DNA of 64,000 nucleotides from Tunturiibacter gelidiferens (GTDB taxonomy: Bacteria; Acidobacteriota; Terriglobia; Terriglobales; Acidobacteriaceae): positions 62,001-126,000 of the forward strand of contig NZ_JACHEB010000012.1 of assembly GCF_014201335.1 (NCBI RefSeq), given 5' to 3'. The notes under the pieces are model-generated. The model did not search any database. It had not been told where the DNA came from and was given only the letters and a program-made list of their open reading frames with translations. Each line of letters begins with the position of its first letter. Position 1 is the stretch's first letter. Shown here in pieces: positions 18,136 to 27,424 of the stretch. Position numbers and translations under genes: made by a program.

Positions 18136-19011
18136 CTAACGAGTGCGGCTGGCTGCAACTAGATTTTGCCATCCGGTTTTGCTCATCCGCAGACGCAGCC
18201 CGCTGGTTAGAATCACGGCACCTTCACTGCGGCCCTCGCGGGCGATCTCGCGGACGTAGTCCATATTGACAATCGTCGAACGATGAATGCGAACAAACTG
18301 GCCGGGACGCAGAATGTTGGCGAGTTGCTTGACGCTCTCACGCAGCATGAAGCTCTTCGCCCCAACGTGCAGGCACGCGTAGTAATCAGCGGCCTCAATC
18401 CACTCGATCTCATGAATGTTGACCACCGCATCCTTCTGGCCATTCGGAATCAGCAGGCGCTTCGGATACTCAGGCGTGCCGGATTCGGGTAGATCTCCCG
18501 ATTGAGATCCGGTCAGGACGCCGCCTATGGGCTCACTGGAAGACGAGATCGAGTGGAGATCAGATAAGACCTTAAGCAGGCGCTCCTGGTTCCGAAGTGC
18601 ATGATTCGATGCGATGCGCTCTTTGACGCATGAGAGGGTTGCGATGAGACGTTCTGCCTCGACAGGCTTGGTGAGGTAGTCAAGCGCATGAATCTTGAAC
18701 GCGCGAATCGCATACTGATCGTGCGCGGTTACAAATACCACAATTGGTGTCTGCTTAGTGTTGTTCTGCTCGTTCTGCAAAGCTCGCCGTATCTGCTCGA
18801 TGGCCTCGAAGCCTCCGCGTCCGGGCATCTGGATATCGAGGAACAGCACGTCGATATGCTTGAAGTCCGGCTGGACGCGAAGGAAGGAGACGACTTCGTC
18901 ACCATTCCTGCACTCACCGACGACCTCGATGTCCGGGTCGCTAGCGAGCTGGAAGCGCAGGCGCTCGCGGGCAAGCGGCTCATCGTCTGCGATCAGTGCG
19001 CGAACTTTCAT
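18136..19011 (-). CDS. LytTR-family response regulator
   Basis: 291 residues. An N-terminal receiver domain (IADDEPLARERLRF, phospho-acceptor Asp59 in VLFLDIQMPG) is linked to a C-terminal LytTR DNA-binding domain (IHEIEWIEAADYYACLHVG, then GQFVRIHRSTIVNMDYVREI). Its start overlaps the stop of the histidine kinase gene by 4 nt, so the two form one two-component operon. It is divergent, via the kinase gene, from the RND efflux genes, which are likely targets. Confidence 0.93.
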   Translation of the reverse strand: MKVRALIADDEPLARERLRFQLASDPDIEVVGECRNGDEVVSFLRVQPDFKHIDVLFLDIQMPGRGGFEAIEQIRRALQNEQNNTKQTPIVVFVTAHDQYAIRAFKIHALDYLTKPVEAERLIATLSCVKERIASNHALRNQERLLKVLSDLHSISSSSEPIGGVLTGSQSGDLPESGTPEYPKRLLIPNGQKDAVVNIHEIEWIEAADYYACLHVGAKSFMLRESVKQLANILRPGQFVRIHRSTIVNMDYVREIAREGRSEGAVILTSGLRLRMSKTGWQNLVAASRTR

Positions 19012-20195
19012 CGTGACACTGACTCATAAGGGATCGAGATGGCGACCTCGAAGCCGCCCTCGCTATGCGGCTCAGCGCGCATTTGGAAGTTTTCCTGATA
19101 GAAGTGAACGAGGCGCTCGCGGGTGTTCCGTAAACCGATACCGTGTCCATCGTGAGTGCGAACCACTATCGATGCAGTATCGGTATCAGTCGGCATTCCG
19201 GGATCCGACTCACCTCCACCCGAGCCTGTATCGCGTACACGTAGGTGAAGTGTCGAACCTTCGCGACGTGCTGAGGCCACAACGATTCCCTCATTGATTG
19301 ACGGTGCGATGCCGTGGCGGATGGCGTTTTCGACGATGGGTTGGAGGAGAAAGCAAGGCACAAGACCATCGAGCGCGCCGGGATCGACCTTGATCTCCAC
19401 CCGCAAGCGGTCTGCGAAACGTACCTGCTCGATCGAAAGGTAGTTGTCGATCATCTCAAGCTCCTGGGCGAGCGGAACCTTCTCCGGGGTGGTGCGCTTG
19501 AGCGTACTCTTGAGGATCGCGTTAAGGTGGAAGAGTATTTCGACGGCCTGTTGCTGGCGGCCCAGTTCCACGAGCGTTGTGATCGCGTTGAGCGTGTTGA
19601 AAAGGAAGTGTGGCTCGAGTTGTGCTTGGAGTGCACGCAGGTGCGCAGTGGAGAGTTGTTTCTCAAGCTCGAGCGAGCGCATACTCTCGCGTTGCGCTCG
19701 CAGCTGGTATTGGAGAACTCCGGTGATGCCTATGATGAACCCGTAGATAAGGTACTCGATGCCGAAGCGGTTGATGTTGAAGAGGTATCCCCACATGAAC
19801 TTAGAGCCCTCGGGGCCCCAACCCAGGGGAAATCCTATGGCCCACAAAAAATAGAGATGCGATAGAGCAAGCGCGGAGCCTATGGCCAGATGACTGAGAA
19901 CACCCTTGACAGAGAGGTTCGAGACAAGGGGAAGGTGTGGCGCGAGTCTCCCCAGAACGCAGGCGAAGACCGCCCACCAACCCCAAAGCACCGCACCATA
20001 GACGAGCGAAGCGGGATGCAAAATCGAGCCGCCACACTCTAACGCCGTCAGCAGAGCAAGCGCGGTCGCGAGCGGAATGATGACAAAGTAGCCGTTGAAC
20101 GCTCGAGGAGCCTGGGATGTAGATGACTGCTGCGCCTCGCGGTTGGATAGCGCGATCGGAGGCGAATCAGCGGGGGTAGTTGTCAAAGCGTTCAT
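19008..20195 (-). CDS. LytS-type sensor histidine kinase
   Basis: 395 residues. Four membrane segments lie in the first 180 residues (for example PLATALALLTALECGG and GIEYLIYGFIIGITGVL). A short coiled linker leads to the His_kinase (PF06580) block QLEPHFLFNTLNAITTLV with the phospho-acceptor His, and a HATPase domain (LLQPIVENAIRHGI, then GIGLRNTRERL) follows. No separate extracellular sensor domain is seen. It is the first gene of the operon with the LytTR regulator. Confidence 0.93.
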   Translation of the reverse strand: MNALTTTPADSPPIALSNREAQQSSTSQAPRAFNGYFVIIPLATALALLTALECGGSILHPASLVYGAVLWGWWAVFACVLGRLAPHLPLVSNLSVKGVLSHLAIGSALALSHLYFLWAIGFPLGWGPEGSKFMWGYLFNINRFGIEYLIYGFIIGITGVLQYQLRAQRESMRSLELEKQLSTAHLRALQAQLEPHFLFNTLNAITTLVELGRQQQAVEILFHLNAILKSTLKRTTPEKVPLAQELEMIDNYLSIEQVRFADRLRVEIKVDPGALDGLVPCFLLQPIVENAIRHGIAPSINEGIVVASARREGSTLHLRVRDTGSGGGESDPGMPTDTDTASIVVRTHDGHGIGLRNTRERLVHFYQENFQMRAEPHSEGGFEVAISIPYESVSR

Positions 20196-20555
20196 ATGCC
20201 GCCTCTGGTCTCTCCTATGATTCTGGGGGAGCTGCTGAACTCAAATTTACGCCGCCTATGAATCATCGCGCCAGTTTACTCAAGGATCAGGATCGGCTGT
20301 TCTGACAGTTGAACCAACTGATTTGCAGCGAACGGCGCAGATTTTGCAGCCAATGCACAGGGTATTGCGTTTTGGGTCTTACATGCCCGCAAGAAGTGGT
20401 GGATTTCGGGCCTGTTCGCAATTGGTTTCCTTGAAGATCACTGCATTCAGTTGCGAGCCGCAGCGTGTGACTCCCTGCAAATTCTGCATCCTTGGCTGCA
20501 TATCGGTTTCGATGCAGAGCAGAATGCGGGATGCTGAAGCTGAGGTGCTGCCACG
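20196..20555. promoter_or_regulatory. 360-nt divergent regulatory region
   Basis: This gap separates the kinase/LytTR operon (leftward) from the RND efflux operon (rightward). It contains an inverted repeat CAGTT-GAACC-AACTG at 20306-20320, the kind of short paired site LytTR regulators can use. No gene-like frame with a ribosome binding site was found. The site is a candidate only. Confidence 0.35.
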
Positions 20556-21770
20556 ATGCATAGAGAGTATATATGGGCGAGTTTGTGCACACTGCTCATC
20601 TTCCCGCTCGCGTCGTGCTCGCGTGTGGTAGCGCACGCGAACACGACGCCTTCCGAAGGCGTGCCAATACGTTCGGCGGTGGCTGTGCTTGAAGATGTAC
20701 CGCTTGAAATCGCAGCTGTAGGAAACGTGGAGGCGATCGAAAGCGTGGAGGTGAAGCCGCGTATCGGTGGCCAAATTAAGAGGGTCGCCTTCACCGAAGG
20801 GCAACAGGTCACGAAGGGACAGCTTCTGTTCATAGTCGATCGCGACACGCTATATCGTCAGCAAGCGCAGCAGCAGGCGGAGTTGGATCGTGACTCGGCG
20901 ATGGAACAGCAGGCAGAGGCGCTGGCGGCGCGGGATGCGGCTTCAGAGAAGCAACGCAAATCCGAGGCAGAAACTGCAAAGAAGCTGGGCGACCTGGGCG
21001 TCCTCTCGGGCCAGAGTGTTAGCCAGGCTGTCTCGACAAGCGATTCGGCGAGCGCCGGTCTGCACGCAGACAAGGCGGCGATGGCGGCCGCAGCGGGAGC
21101 CGTCAAGGCCGATCGCGCGCGGCTGGCCCAGACCCGGTTACAGATGAACTTCGCCGATGTGGTGGCCCCGATCTCCGGCCGCGCTGGTGCCGCGATGGTA
21201 AAGGCTGGCAACGTAGTACGGGAGAACGACACAACGCTGGTGACGCTCCTCCAGCTTGCCCCGATTCACGTGACGTTTGGGATTCCGGAACAGGCACTGG
21301 TAGATGTCCAACGCTTGAGCGCGCAGGGACCGCTCGAGGTGGAAGCGGGTACAGGTACCGGGGCACTGGCGAAGGGTCGTCTCGACTTTATCGACAACAC
21401 AGTGGATGCGGGAACCGGGACAATTCGGCTCAAGGCCAGCTTCGCGAACGTCGATGGTGCGTTGTGGCCGGGGGAGTTCGTCAATGTGCGGCTGCGGCTT
21501 CGAGTGGAGAACGGAAAACTTGTCGTACCGGAATCGGCGGTACAGCAGGGTGTGGATGGACGATATGCGTGGCGGGTGGAGGCGAACCTCGCGACGGTGG
21601 TGCCCATAACGGTAGAACGAAGCTTCAAGCGGCAGGCTGCAAACGGCAGTGTAACCTCACTTGCCGTGCTGGGAGTCGGCGGTCTGCAACCAGACGACGC
21701 GGTCGTAACGGAAGGCCAACTTCGTCTCACGCCGGGCGCACGAGTAACCACGATCGGAGATAGGCGATGA
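20556..21770 (+). CDS. RND efflux periplasmic adaptor (membrane fusion protein)
   Basis: 404 residues. The N-terminus (MHREYIWASLCTLLIFPLASC) is a lipoprotein signal with Cys21 as likely lipidated residue. Then come the lipoyl half (VEAIESVEVKPRIGGQIKRVAFTEGQQVTKGQ), an Ala-rich alpha-hairpin about residues 100-190, the second lipoyl half with DVVAPISGRAGAAMVKAGNVV, a beta-barrel and the membrane-proximal domain (VVPESAVQQGVDGRYAW). It links the inner-membrane pump encoded next to an outer-membrane channel, which is not encoded nearby. MdtA-like in layout. Confidence 0.92.
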   Translation: MHREYIWASLCTLLIFPLASCSRVVAHANTTPSEGVPIRSAVAVLEDVPLEIAAVGNVEAIESVEVKPRIGGQIKRVAFTEGQQVTKGQLLFIVDRDTLYRQQAQQQAELDRDSAMEQQAEALAARDAASEKQRKSEAETAKKLGDLGVLSGQSVSQAVSTSDSASAGLHADKAAMAAAAGAVKADRARLAQTRLQMNFADVVAPISGRAGAAMVKAGNVVRENDTTLVTLLQLAPIHVTFGIPEQALVDVQRLSAQGPLEVEAGTGTGALAKGRLDFIDNTVDAGTGTIRLKASFANVDGALWPGEFVNVRLRLRVENGKLVVPESAVQQGVDGRYAWRVEANLATVVPITVERSFKRQAANGSVTSLAVLGVGGLQPDDAVVTEGQLRLTPGARVTTIGDRR

Positions 21771-21836
21771 CCTCTCTCCGTGATGAATCGGGCCGCCACG
21801 CGCCTATTTTCTCTTAGCCGTTCAACGAGGGATGAC

Positions 21837-24800
21837 ATGCGATCTTCCGAATTCTTCATCCGGCGCGCGACTACGACCACACTGCTTATCACCGCAATCG
21901 CGGGTTTCGGCCTGTTAAGTTACCTGTCGTTGCCAGTCAGCAATTTGCCGGAGGTGGAATATCCAACGATCTACGTGTCGGCGGAGCTACCGGGAGCTAA
22001 TCCAGATGCAATGGCCGCAACAGTGGCGACCCCTCTCGAAAGTGAGTTTTCTCGTATACCCGGTATCGAAGGGATGACCTCGTCAAGCACCGCTGGAAGC
22101 ACGAACATCACCGTGCACTTTGCGCTAAATCGCAGCATCGATGCGGCTGCGCAAGACGTACAGGCGGCAATCTCGCGCGCAGGAGGAACTCTTCCCTCGG
22201 GAATGCCAGCGCCACCGTCGTACTCCAAGGTCAATCCGACAGACAACCCGATAGTCTGGCTTGAGCTCCACTCGCAGACGATGTCCTACGAGGAGTTTTC
22301 GCGTTACGCGGCGCAGATCGTCTCGAAGCAGATCTCGATGGTGAACGGCGTATCGCAGGTAGAGGTATATGGGCCGGAGCGGCCCGCGATCCGAGTTCAG
22401 GCCGATCCTGCTCGACTTGCCGCTTACGGGCTTGATCTTGAACAGGTTCGTGCAGCGCTGACATCAAACAGCGCAAGTCTGCCGACGGGCACACTATACG
22501 GCGCAACGCGTGACTACTCGCTCGAAGCCAAGAGCCAGATGACGACAGCGATCGAGTTTTCTGATCTGGTAGTCGCCTATAGGCAAGGCGCGCCGCTGCG
22601 TCTGAACCAGGTGGCGACGGTCCTCAACAGCACGAGCAACGACAAGCGGACGTTCTGGATCAACGGGCAGCGCAGCGTGATTCTGGCGGTGCGTAAGCAG
22701 CCCGGCGCTAACACGGTGCAGGTGGCGGACGCGGTCCAGGCCGCGGTACGTGGGTTGGTTGGTACCCTCCCGCCGGGAGTAGCATTTGGACGCGTCTCAG
22801 ATGACTCAGGGATTGTGCGCGATTCGATCGCTGAGGTGAACCGCACACTCCTGTTGACGGTCGTACTGGTAGTCCTGGTGATCTTTACCTTCCTGGGCAC
22901 GCTCTCGTCCACCCTGATCGCGAGCGCGACGATCCCGGTCTCGATTCTCGGATCCTTCATTGTGATGCGTCTATTGAATTATACGGTCGACATGTTCTCG
23001 ATGATGGCGGTGACCTTGTCAGTAGGGTTTATCGTTGATGATGCGATCGTGATGATCGAGAACATCGTGCGTCATCGCGAGATGGGCAAGTCGAAGTTGG
23101 TGGCTGCGCTCGACGGTGCGAATGAGGTAGGGTTCACCATCCTGTCGATGACTGTGTCTCTGGTCGCCGTATTTCTCCCAATTCTCTTTTTGAACGGTGT
23201 GCTTGGGCGCCTGCTCCGCGAGTTTGCAGTGACAATTTCTGTGTCGGTTCTGTTGTCCGGAATCTCAGCGCTAACGCTGACGCCGATGCTTTGCAGCCGC
23301 TTCCTAAATACGGAAAAGAAGGACGACCACTGGTTTCATCGCTGGTCGGAACGCATCTATGGAGCCCTCGAGACTGGCTATCGGCGCTCGCTCGACTGGG
23401 TGCTGAAGAATGCGAGAGCAGTGCTGGTCGCAAGTCTCGTAATGACAGCAATGACTGTATGGCTATTCTTCATGGTGCCGAAAAGCTTTATGCCTGCGGT
23501 GGATATCGGAGGGTTCTCGGGAACGATGGAGTCAGCCGACGACAACTCGTTTGCTCAGATGATCGCGTATGGAGAACAAGTAAATCACGAGTTGGCCAAA
23601 ACGCCGTGGATGGACAGCAACCTATCTGGCGTCTTCGCTCAAAACCAGGGATGGTTGTGGGTGAACCTGAAGAACGATCCACACCGTCCAAACGTGAAGA
23701 CGATCATCGCGGATCTCCAGAAGAGGCTTGATCGAATACCAGGGTTGAAAGTGTATCTGCAGCCGGCGGATCTTGTTGACCTCGGCGAGAACGAGACGCG
23801 GTCGCAGTACTCTGCAGCGCTCTCGGGGCCAAATGCAGAAGATATCGATCGCTGGGCTCCGCGGCTAAAGCAGACGTTGGAAGAGGTAAAAGAGCTGACG
23901 AATGTCTCGACGGATCTGCAGATGAGCGCGCCACGCGTAAACGTAGATATCCGTCGCGACCTCGCAATGTCATTGAAGGTAGATCCGGAGAAGATCGCAA
24001 ATACCTTGTATGACGCGTATGGGAACCGGCGTTCGAATACGATCACCGTAGCTTCGCAGCAGTACGATGTCGTGCTGGAGGTGGCGCCGGAGTATCAACG
24101 CGACACTGCGTCGCTTGGGAGCATCTACGTGGCGTCCGATACAGGGCGACTGGTGCCATTGTCGACAATAACCACTCTGAACCAGACGGTGGCTCCGCTA
24201 ACCGTGAACCACTTGGGACAGTTCCCTTCGGTCACGTTTCACTTTGATCTGCGCCCGGGCATGTCCCTCGGTGCAGCAACAGATGCAGTAAGGCGAGCGG
24301 CCGCCCAGTCGGGACTCCCCGCGTCGATGAACTTTACGTTTCGTGGGACGGCGGCGCAGTTTCAGAGTTCCCTGAAGGGCCTGGGACTTCTCTTGGTGAT
24401 CGCTGTGACGGTGATCTACATAGTGCTGGGCGCATTGTACGAGAGCTTCATACACCCCATCACGATTTTATCGGGGCTGCCGCCCGCAGCGATCGGCGCG
24501 TTGCTGACGCTCCTTGCATTCGGGCAAGACCTGAATCTCTACTCGTTCCTGGGGATCATTCTGCTGATCGGCATCGTGAAGAAGAACGCGATCATGATCG
24601 TGGACTTTGCGCTGGCTGCCGAACGCGAAAGAGGAATGCTACCCGAGGAGGCAATCTATAAAGGCTGTCTGCAGCGCTTCCGCCCGATCATGATGACGAC
24701 TATGGCCGCTCTGCTGGGCGCTGCTCCGATTGCGTGGGGTCACGGCGTCGGCGGAGAGGCGCGGCGTCCCTTAGGGATCGCGGTCGTCGGCGGTTTACTG

Positions 24801-24917
24801 CTCTCTCAGTCCCTCACTCTCTACGTAACCCCGGTAGTGTACCTATACCTTGATCGCTTTCAGCGGCGCAAAGAGCACACACTCAAAGAACCTGAGTTGG
24901 CAGCGGCCGAAAGGTGA
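21837..24917 (+). CDS. RND multidrug efflux permease (HAE1/MdtB-like)
   Basis: 1026 residues from the ATG at 21837, which follows GAGGG and gives the family-typical start MRSSEFFIRRATTTTLL. The longer frame from 21780 adds 19 atypical residues. Twelve transmembrane segments and two large periplasmic loops fit the hydrophobe/amphiphile efflux family. Conserved features include LPEVEYPTI, the GFIVDDAIVMIENI segment of TM4 carrying the proton-relay Asp pair, and GIVKKNAIMIVDFA in TM10. It works with the adaptor encoded 66 nt upstream. Control by the divergent LytS/LytTR pair is likely; efflux substrates are unknown. Confidence 0.95.
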   Translation: MRSSEFFIRRATTTTLLITAIAGFGLLSYLSLPVSNLPEVEYPTIYVSAELPGANPDAMAATVATPLESEFSRIPGIEGMTSSSTAGSTNITVHFALNRSIDAAAQDVQAAISRAGGTLPSGMPAPPSYSKVNPTDNPIVWLELHSQTMSYEEFSRYAAQIVSKQISMVNGVSQVEVYGPERPAIRVQADPARLAAYGLDLEQVRAALTSNSASLPTGTLYGATRDYSLEAKSQMTTAIEFSDLVVAYRQGAPLRLNQVATVLNSTSNDKRTFWINGQRSVILAVRKQPGANTVQVADAVQAAVRGLVGTLPPGVAFGRVSDDSGIVRDSIAEVNRTLLLTVVLVVLVIFTFLGTLSSTLIASATIPVSILGSFIVMRLLNYTVDMFSMMAVTLSVGFIVDDAIVMIENIVRHREMGKSKLVAALDGANEVGFTILSMTVSLVAVFLPILFLNGVLGRLLREFAVTISVSVLLSGISALTLTPMLCSRFLNTEKKDDHWFHRWSERIYGALETGYRRSLDWVLKNARAVLVASLVMTAMTVWLFFMVPKSFMPAVDIGGFSGTMESADDNSFAQMIAYGEQVNHELAKTPWMDSNLSGVFAQNQGWLWVNLKNDPHRPNVKTIIADLQKRLDRIPGLKVYLQPADLVDLGENETRSQYSAALSGPNAEDIDRWAPRLKQTLEEVKELTNVSTDLQMSAPRVNVDIRRDLAMSLKVDPEKIANTLYDAYGNRRSNTITVASQQYDVVLEVAPEYQRDTASLGSIYVASDTGRLVPLSTITTLNQTVAPLTVNHLGQFPSVTFHFDLRPGMSLGAATDAVRRAAAQSGLPASMNFTFRGTAAQFQSSLKGLGLLLVIAVTVIYIVLGALYESFIHPITILSGLPPAAIGALLTLLAFGQDLNLYSFLGIILLIGIVKKNAIMIVDFALAAERERGMLPEEAIYKGCLQRFRPIMMTTMAALLGAAPIAWGHGVGGEARRPLGIAVVGGLLLSQSLTLYVTPVVYLYLDRFQRRKEHTLKEPELAAAER

Positions 24918-24935
24918 GCGTGAGGAAGGCGTGCA

Positions 24936-24989
24936 TCGTCAACGGGGATCGAACGCGTACTTTCTGCCTTGAAAGGGCGTCTCCTGAGC
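24936..24989 (-). pseudogene. tRNA-Glu(UUC)-like 3' remnant
   Basis: Read on the minus strand, GCCCTTTCAAGGC resembles the anticodon arm of tRNA-Glu (anticodon TTC). About 14 nt later GCGTTCGATCCCCGT resembles the T-arm with its conserved TTCGA loop. The anticodon stem keeps only three pairs, the T-stem has a mismatch, and I find no matching 5' acceptor strand or proper D-arm, so it is not an intact tRNA. It may be a decayed tRNA or the tRNA end left by an integrated element. Confidence 0.4.
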
Positions 24990-25029
24990 TTTTCTAAGCC
25001 TTTAAAATCGCATTGTGACAACTAACGCT

Positions 25030-26643
25030 TCAGAAACGTGAGAGCCCGTCGTCAGATGTTCCGGTGTCTTTCAACACAACCATTGCAGCGTTTCGTCCGT
25101 TAATTCCGATGACGCTGCCGCCTGGGTGTGTGCACGCTCCGCAGAGGTAGACGCCTTGCATCGGCGTTCGTACGGACAGTCGATTAGACCACATGTATTG
25201 AGGCAGACATTCGCCTTGGAATATATGGCCTCCAGTAAGGCCCACCTTGCGTTCGATATCTGGAGGGCCGAGGACCTGAGAGTCCAGCACCGCATCGTTG
25301 ATATTAGAGCAGAAGCGGGAGAGCGATCCAAGTGCAAGTTGGCGAACTTCTTCGCGTCGTTCATCCCACGTACCGCGCGAAAATGCGTAGGGAACGTATT
25401 GGGCAAAGATGCTCATAGTGTGCAGCCCCTCCGGGGTAACCGTTGCATCGTGAATGCTCTGAAAGTACAATTCGCACCATAAGTAGTCTGGCAGTTCGCC
25501 TAGTTGTGAAGCGACGAAGCCGGTCTTCCATTCAGCTTTGGTAAGCGGCGCATTTATCTGCCCATAATGATGCGGTTGATTCTTTCCTGGACGGGCTGTA
25601 AAGTCAGGCAGCTCACGCAACAGGACATTCAGTTTCACAGTGCAACCCTCAATTGGAATCTTCTCGACACACTTGCTCCACAGTGGATCCGCCGCGATTC
25701 CGAGCAGCTTCTGCGTTCGCCGCGGATCAGCATTCGAAATCACAACTGGAGCAAAGATACGCTCCCCGCCCTCGAGGATTACACCTTGTCCAGGTATGAT
25801 CTGCCCGACGGGAACACCAGTCGCTACGATTGCGCCCGCTTCACGTGCAGCATCACAGAAGTAAAACGAGACCATGCCCATACCGCCTTTTACATAGCCC
25901 CACATACCAGGCATTCCGCCGAGCCGGCCTGAAGAATGGTGGAATCGGATTGAAGCCGTGCCAGGAGTGAATGGGCTCGCATTTGTACCAATAACTCCTT
26001 GACCCAGGTACGCAATCTGCAGACGTTCATCATTCAGATAGTGCTCGACAAACTCAGCCATCGACCAATCGAAGAGGACATGCCTCGCCTCCTGATCGGT
26101 ATTGAGCCGCTCTTCAATCTGTTCGCGAGTAGGAGGTTCGCCGATCCACAAGTCTCTGTCACCTGCAGGCCGCAAAGCGTCACGCAATCTGCGGATAACA
26201 TCGTTCATTGCGCGCCAACCTTCTACATCCCCAGGAGCGAAGTTGCGAATCTCTTCCTCGCACCGCTGATCATCATCCCACAGTTGAACGCTGGAGCCGT
26301 CGAGGAACGGAACAAAGAGTCCATTAATCGCAGGAGTCCACTGAAAACCCCGTCCGGGCAGGTCCAACTCTGAGACGACCAGTGGATGCAGTAGGCCCGC
26401 GAGATAGGCGCATGGAGACATGCGCACCCCGGGAAACGGTTCTTCAATCGTGCAGGCACCGCCTACTCGGTTACGGCTCTCAAGCACGAGCACGCGCTTG
26501 CCCGCCCTTGATAGATAGGTTGCACAGGCAAGCCCGTTGTGGCCTGCCCCAACTACGATTGCGTCCCACCTGCGTAAGGCGAGTTCGTGTATCGGTGCGG
26601 GCAAGCCGATTTCCCCGAGTTCAGCCGCTGTTGGTGATCGCAT
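25030..26643 (-). CDS. Phytoene desaturase-like FAD oxidoreductase
   Basis: 537 residues. The FAD-binding Rossmann motif AIVVGAGHNGLACATYLSRAG is at residues 29-49, followed by VLVLESRNRVGGACT. The C-terminal GACTHPGGSVIGINGRNAA is typical of CrtI/PYROXD2-type amine or carotenoid oxidoreductases. It lacks a signal peptide. No carotenoid genes are nearby, and many proteins of this group have unknown substrates, so the reaction is not assigned. Start ATG 26643; the upstream 150 nt are divergent to a decayed response-regulator fragment. Confidence 0.87.
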   Translation of the reverse strand: MRSPTAAELGEIGLPAPIHELALRRWDAIVVGAGHNGLACATYLSRAGKRVLVLESRNRVGGACTIEEPFPGVRMSPCAYLAGLLHPLVVSELDLPGRGFQWTPAINGLFVPFLDGSSVQLWDDDQRCEEEIRNFAPGDVEGWRAMNDVIRRLRDALRPAGDRDLWIGEPPTREQIEERLNTDQEARHVLFDWSMAEFVEHYLNDERLQIAYLGQGVIGTNASPFTPGTASIRFHHSSGRLGGMPGMWGYVKGGMGMVSFYFCDAAREAGAIVATGVPVGQIIPGQGVILEGGERIFAPVVISNADPRRTQKLLGIAADPLWSKCVEKIPIEGCTVKLNVLLRELPDFTARPGKNQPHHYGQINAPLTKAEWKTGFVASQLGELPDYLWCELYFQSIHDATVTPEGLHTMSIFAQYVPYAFSRGTWDERREEVRQLALGSLSRFCSNINDAVLDSQVLGPPDIERKVGLTGGHIFQGECLPQYMWSNRLSVRTPMQGVYLCGACTHPGGSVIGINGRNAAMVVLKDTGTSDDGLSRF

Positions 26644-26796
26644 GCTGACAGTATCTACGTCGAAGTGGGGTGTGGGAAGCTCGTCTGAGAAAAGTTCGCG
26701 GTGCTCCAGAATGTGACGGGAAGCACGTCATCTTATATCCGTCGCTGAAGCCTATCCCTTAAGGTTGGCTAAGCATCCATCTGCGATACGATCTCC

Positions 26797-27012
26797 ATGC
26801 ATATTCTTCTTGTCGAAGATGAGGTCAGGTTGGCGGAGAACGTGGCGGCAGATCTTCGCGAGACTCCAGGTTACGCTGTTGACTGTGCCTCGGATGGTCA
26901 GATTGGTGCGTCGTTGGCAAGCAATCGTTGTTATGACCTCATCATTTTGGATTTGATGCCGGCGCAGCGCCCAGCGAGCGTGGAGCCGGTAATTGCTTTA
27001 CGCGCGGACTAA
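26797..27012 (+). pseudogene. Truncated response regulator receiver fragment
   Basis: 71 residues starting MHILLVEDEVRLAENVAADL and reaching the phospho-acceptor strand LIILDLMP, after which the sequence leaves the receiver pattern and stops. OmpR-type regulators continue for about 150 more residues, so this is the broken N-terminus of one. No DNA-binding domain follows downstream; instead a fragment of an RND pump appears at 27151-27369. Confidence 0.7.
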
Positions 27013-27150
27013 CTGAAACAGAGGGAGTTTTCTGCTCCAACAATTGCAACCCAGATCCTGCTGTTCATTCTCGAATGGCAGGCCTTCCTATTTCCACAAA
27101 CGAATATTGATAGGGACAGTATCTTTCCCGCGCTGCGCAAGGCGATCATC

Positions 27151-27369
27151 GTGGCGCCGCCATTGGCCTGCCTGATTCCCGCCCGATCGGCAATGGAAGT
27201 TGCGGAAATATCTACGGAATGCTTCCCCCTCGTATTCGGACTAGGTGCAGGTTCGCAGATGCTTCAACCTTTTGCTAGAGCTGTTATAGGCGTTCTGTTA
27301 CTCTCTATCTTTCTCAGTCTCGTCGTAACGCCGGTAATCTACGACAGCCTCACAAAAACCCCTCATTAG
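27151..27369 (+). pseudogene. RND permease C-terminal fragment
   Basis: The frame holds GAGSQMLQPFARAVIGVLLLSIFLSLVVTPVIYDSL, which matches the last transmembrane helix region of heavy-metal or drug RND permeases (compare VIGG...TPVIY of such pumps). The first 30 residues are not recognisable and the other roughly 1000 residues of a pump are missing. It is interpreted as a relic together with the response-regulator fragment upstream. Its stop codon lies inside a terminator hairpin. Confidence 0.65.
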
Positions 27370-27386
27370 AGGGGTCTAGTAATTTT
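27358..27386 (+). terminator. Terminator after the RND relic
   Basis: ACCCCTC (27358-27364) and GAGGGGT (27369-27375) form a 7-bp stem with loop ATTA, followed within a few bases by AATTTT. Its preservation supports the view that a complete gene once ended here. Confidence 0.6.
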
Positions 27387-27424
27387 GCGGACATTACCCA
27401 TCGCAGCAGGTCTCGACACGATCA

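Noticed and set aside
20287-20592. 101-residue minus-strand frame in the regulatory gap upstream of the RND adaptor gene
   Set aside because: No ribosome binding site or domain; it runs into the 5' end of the adaptor gene and is best explained by chance.
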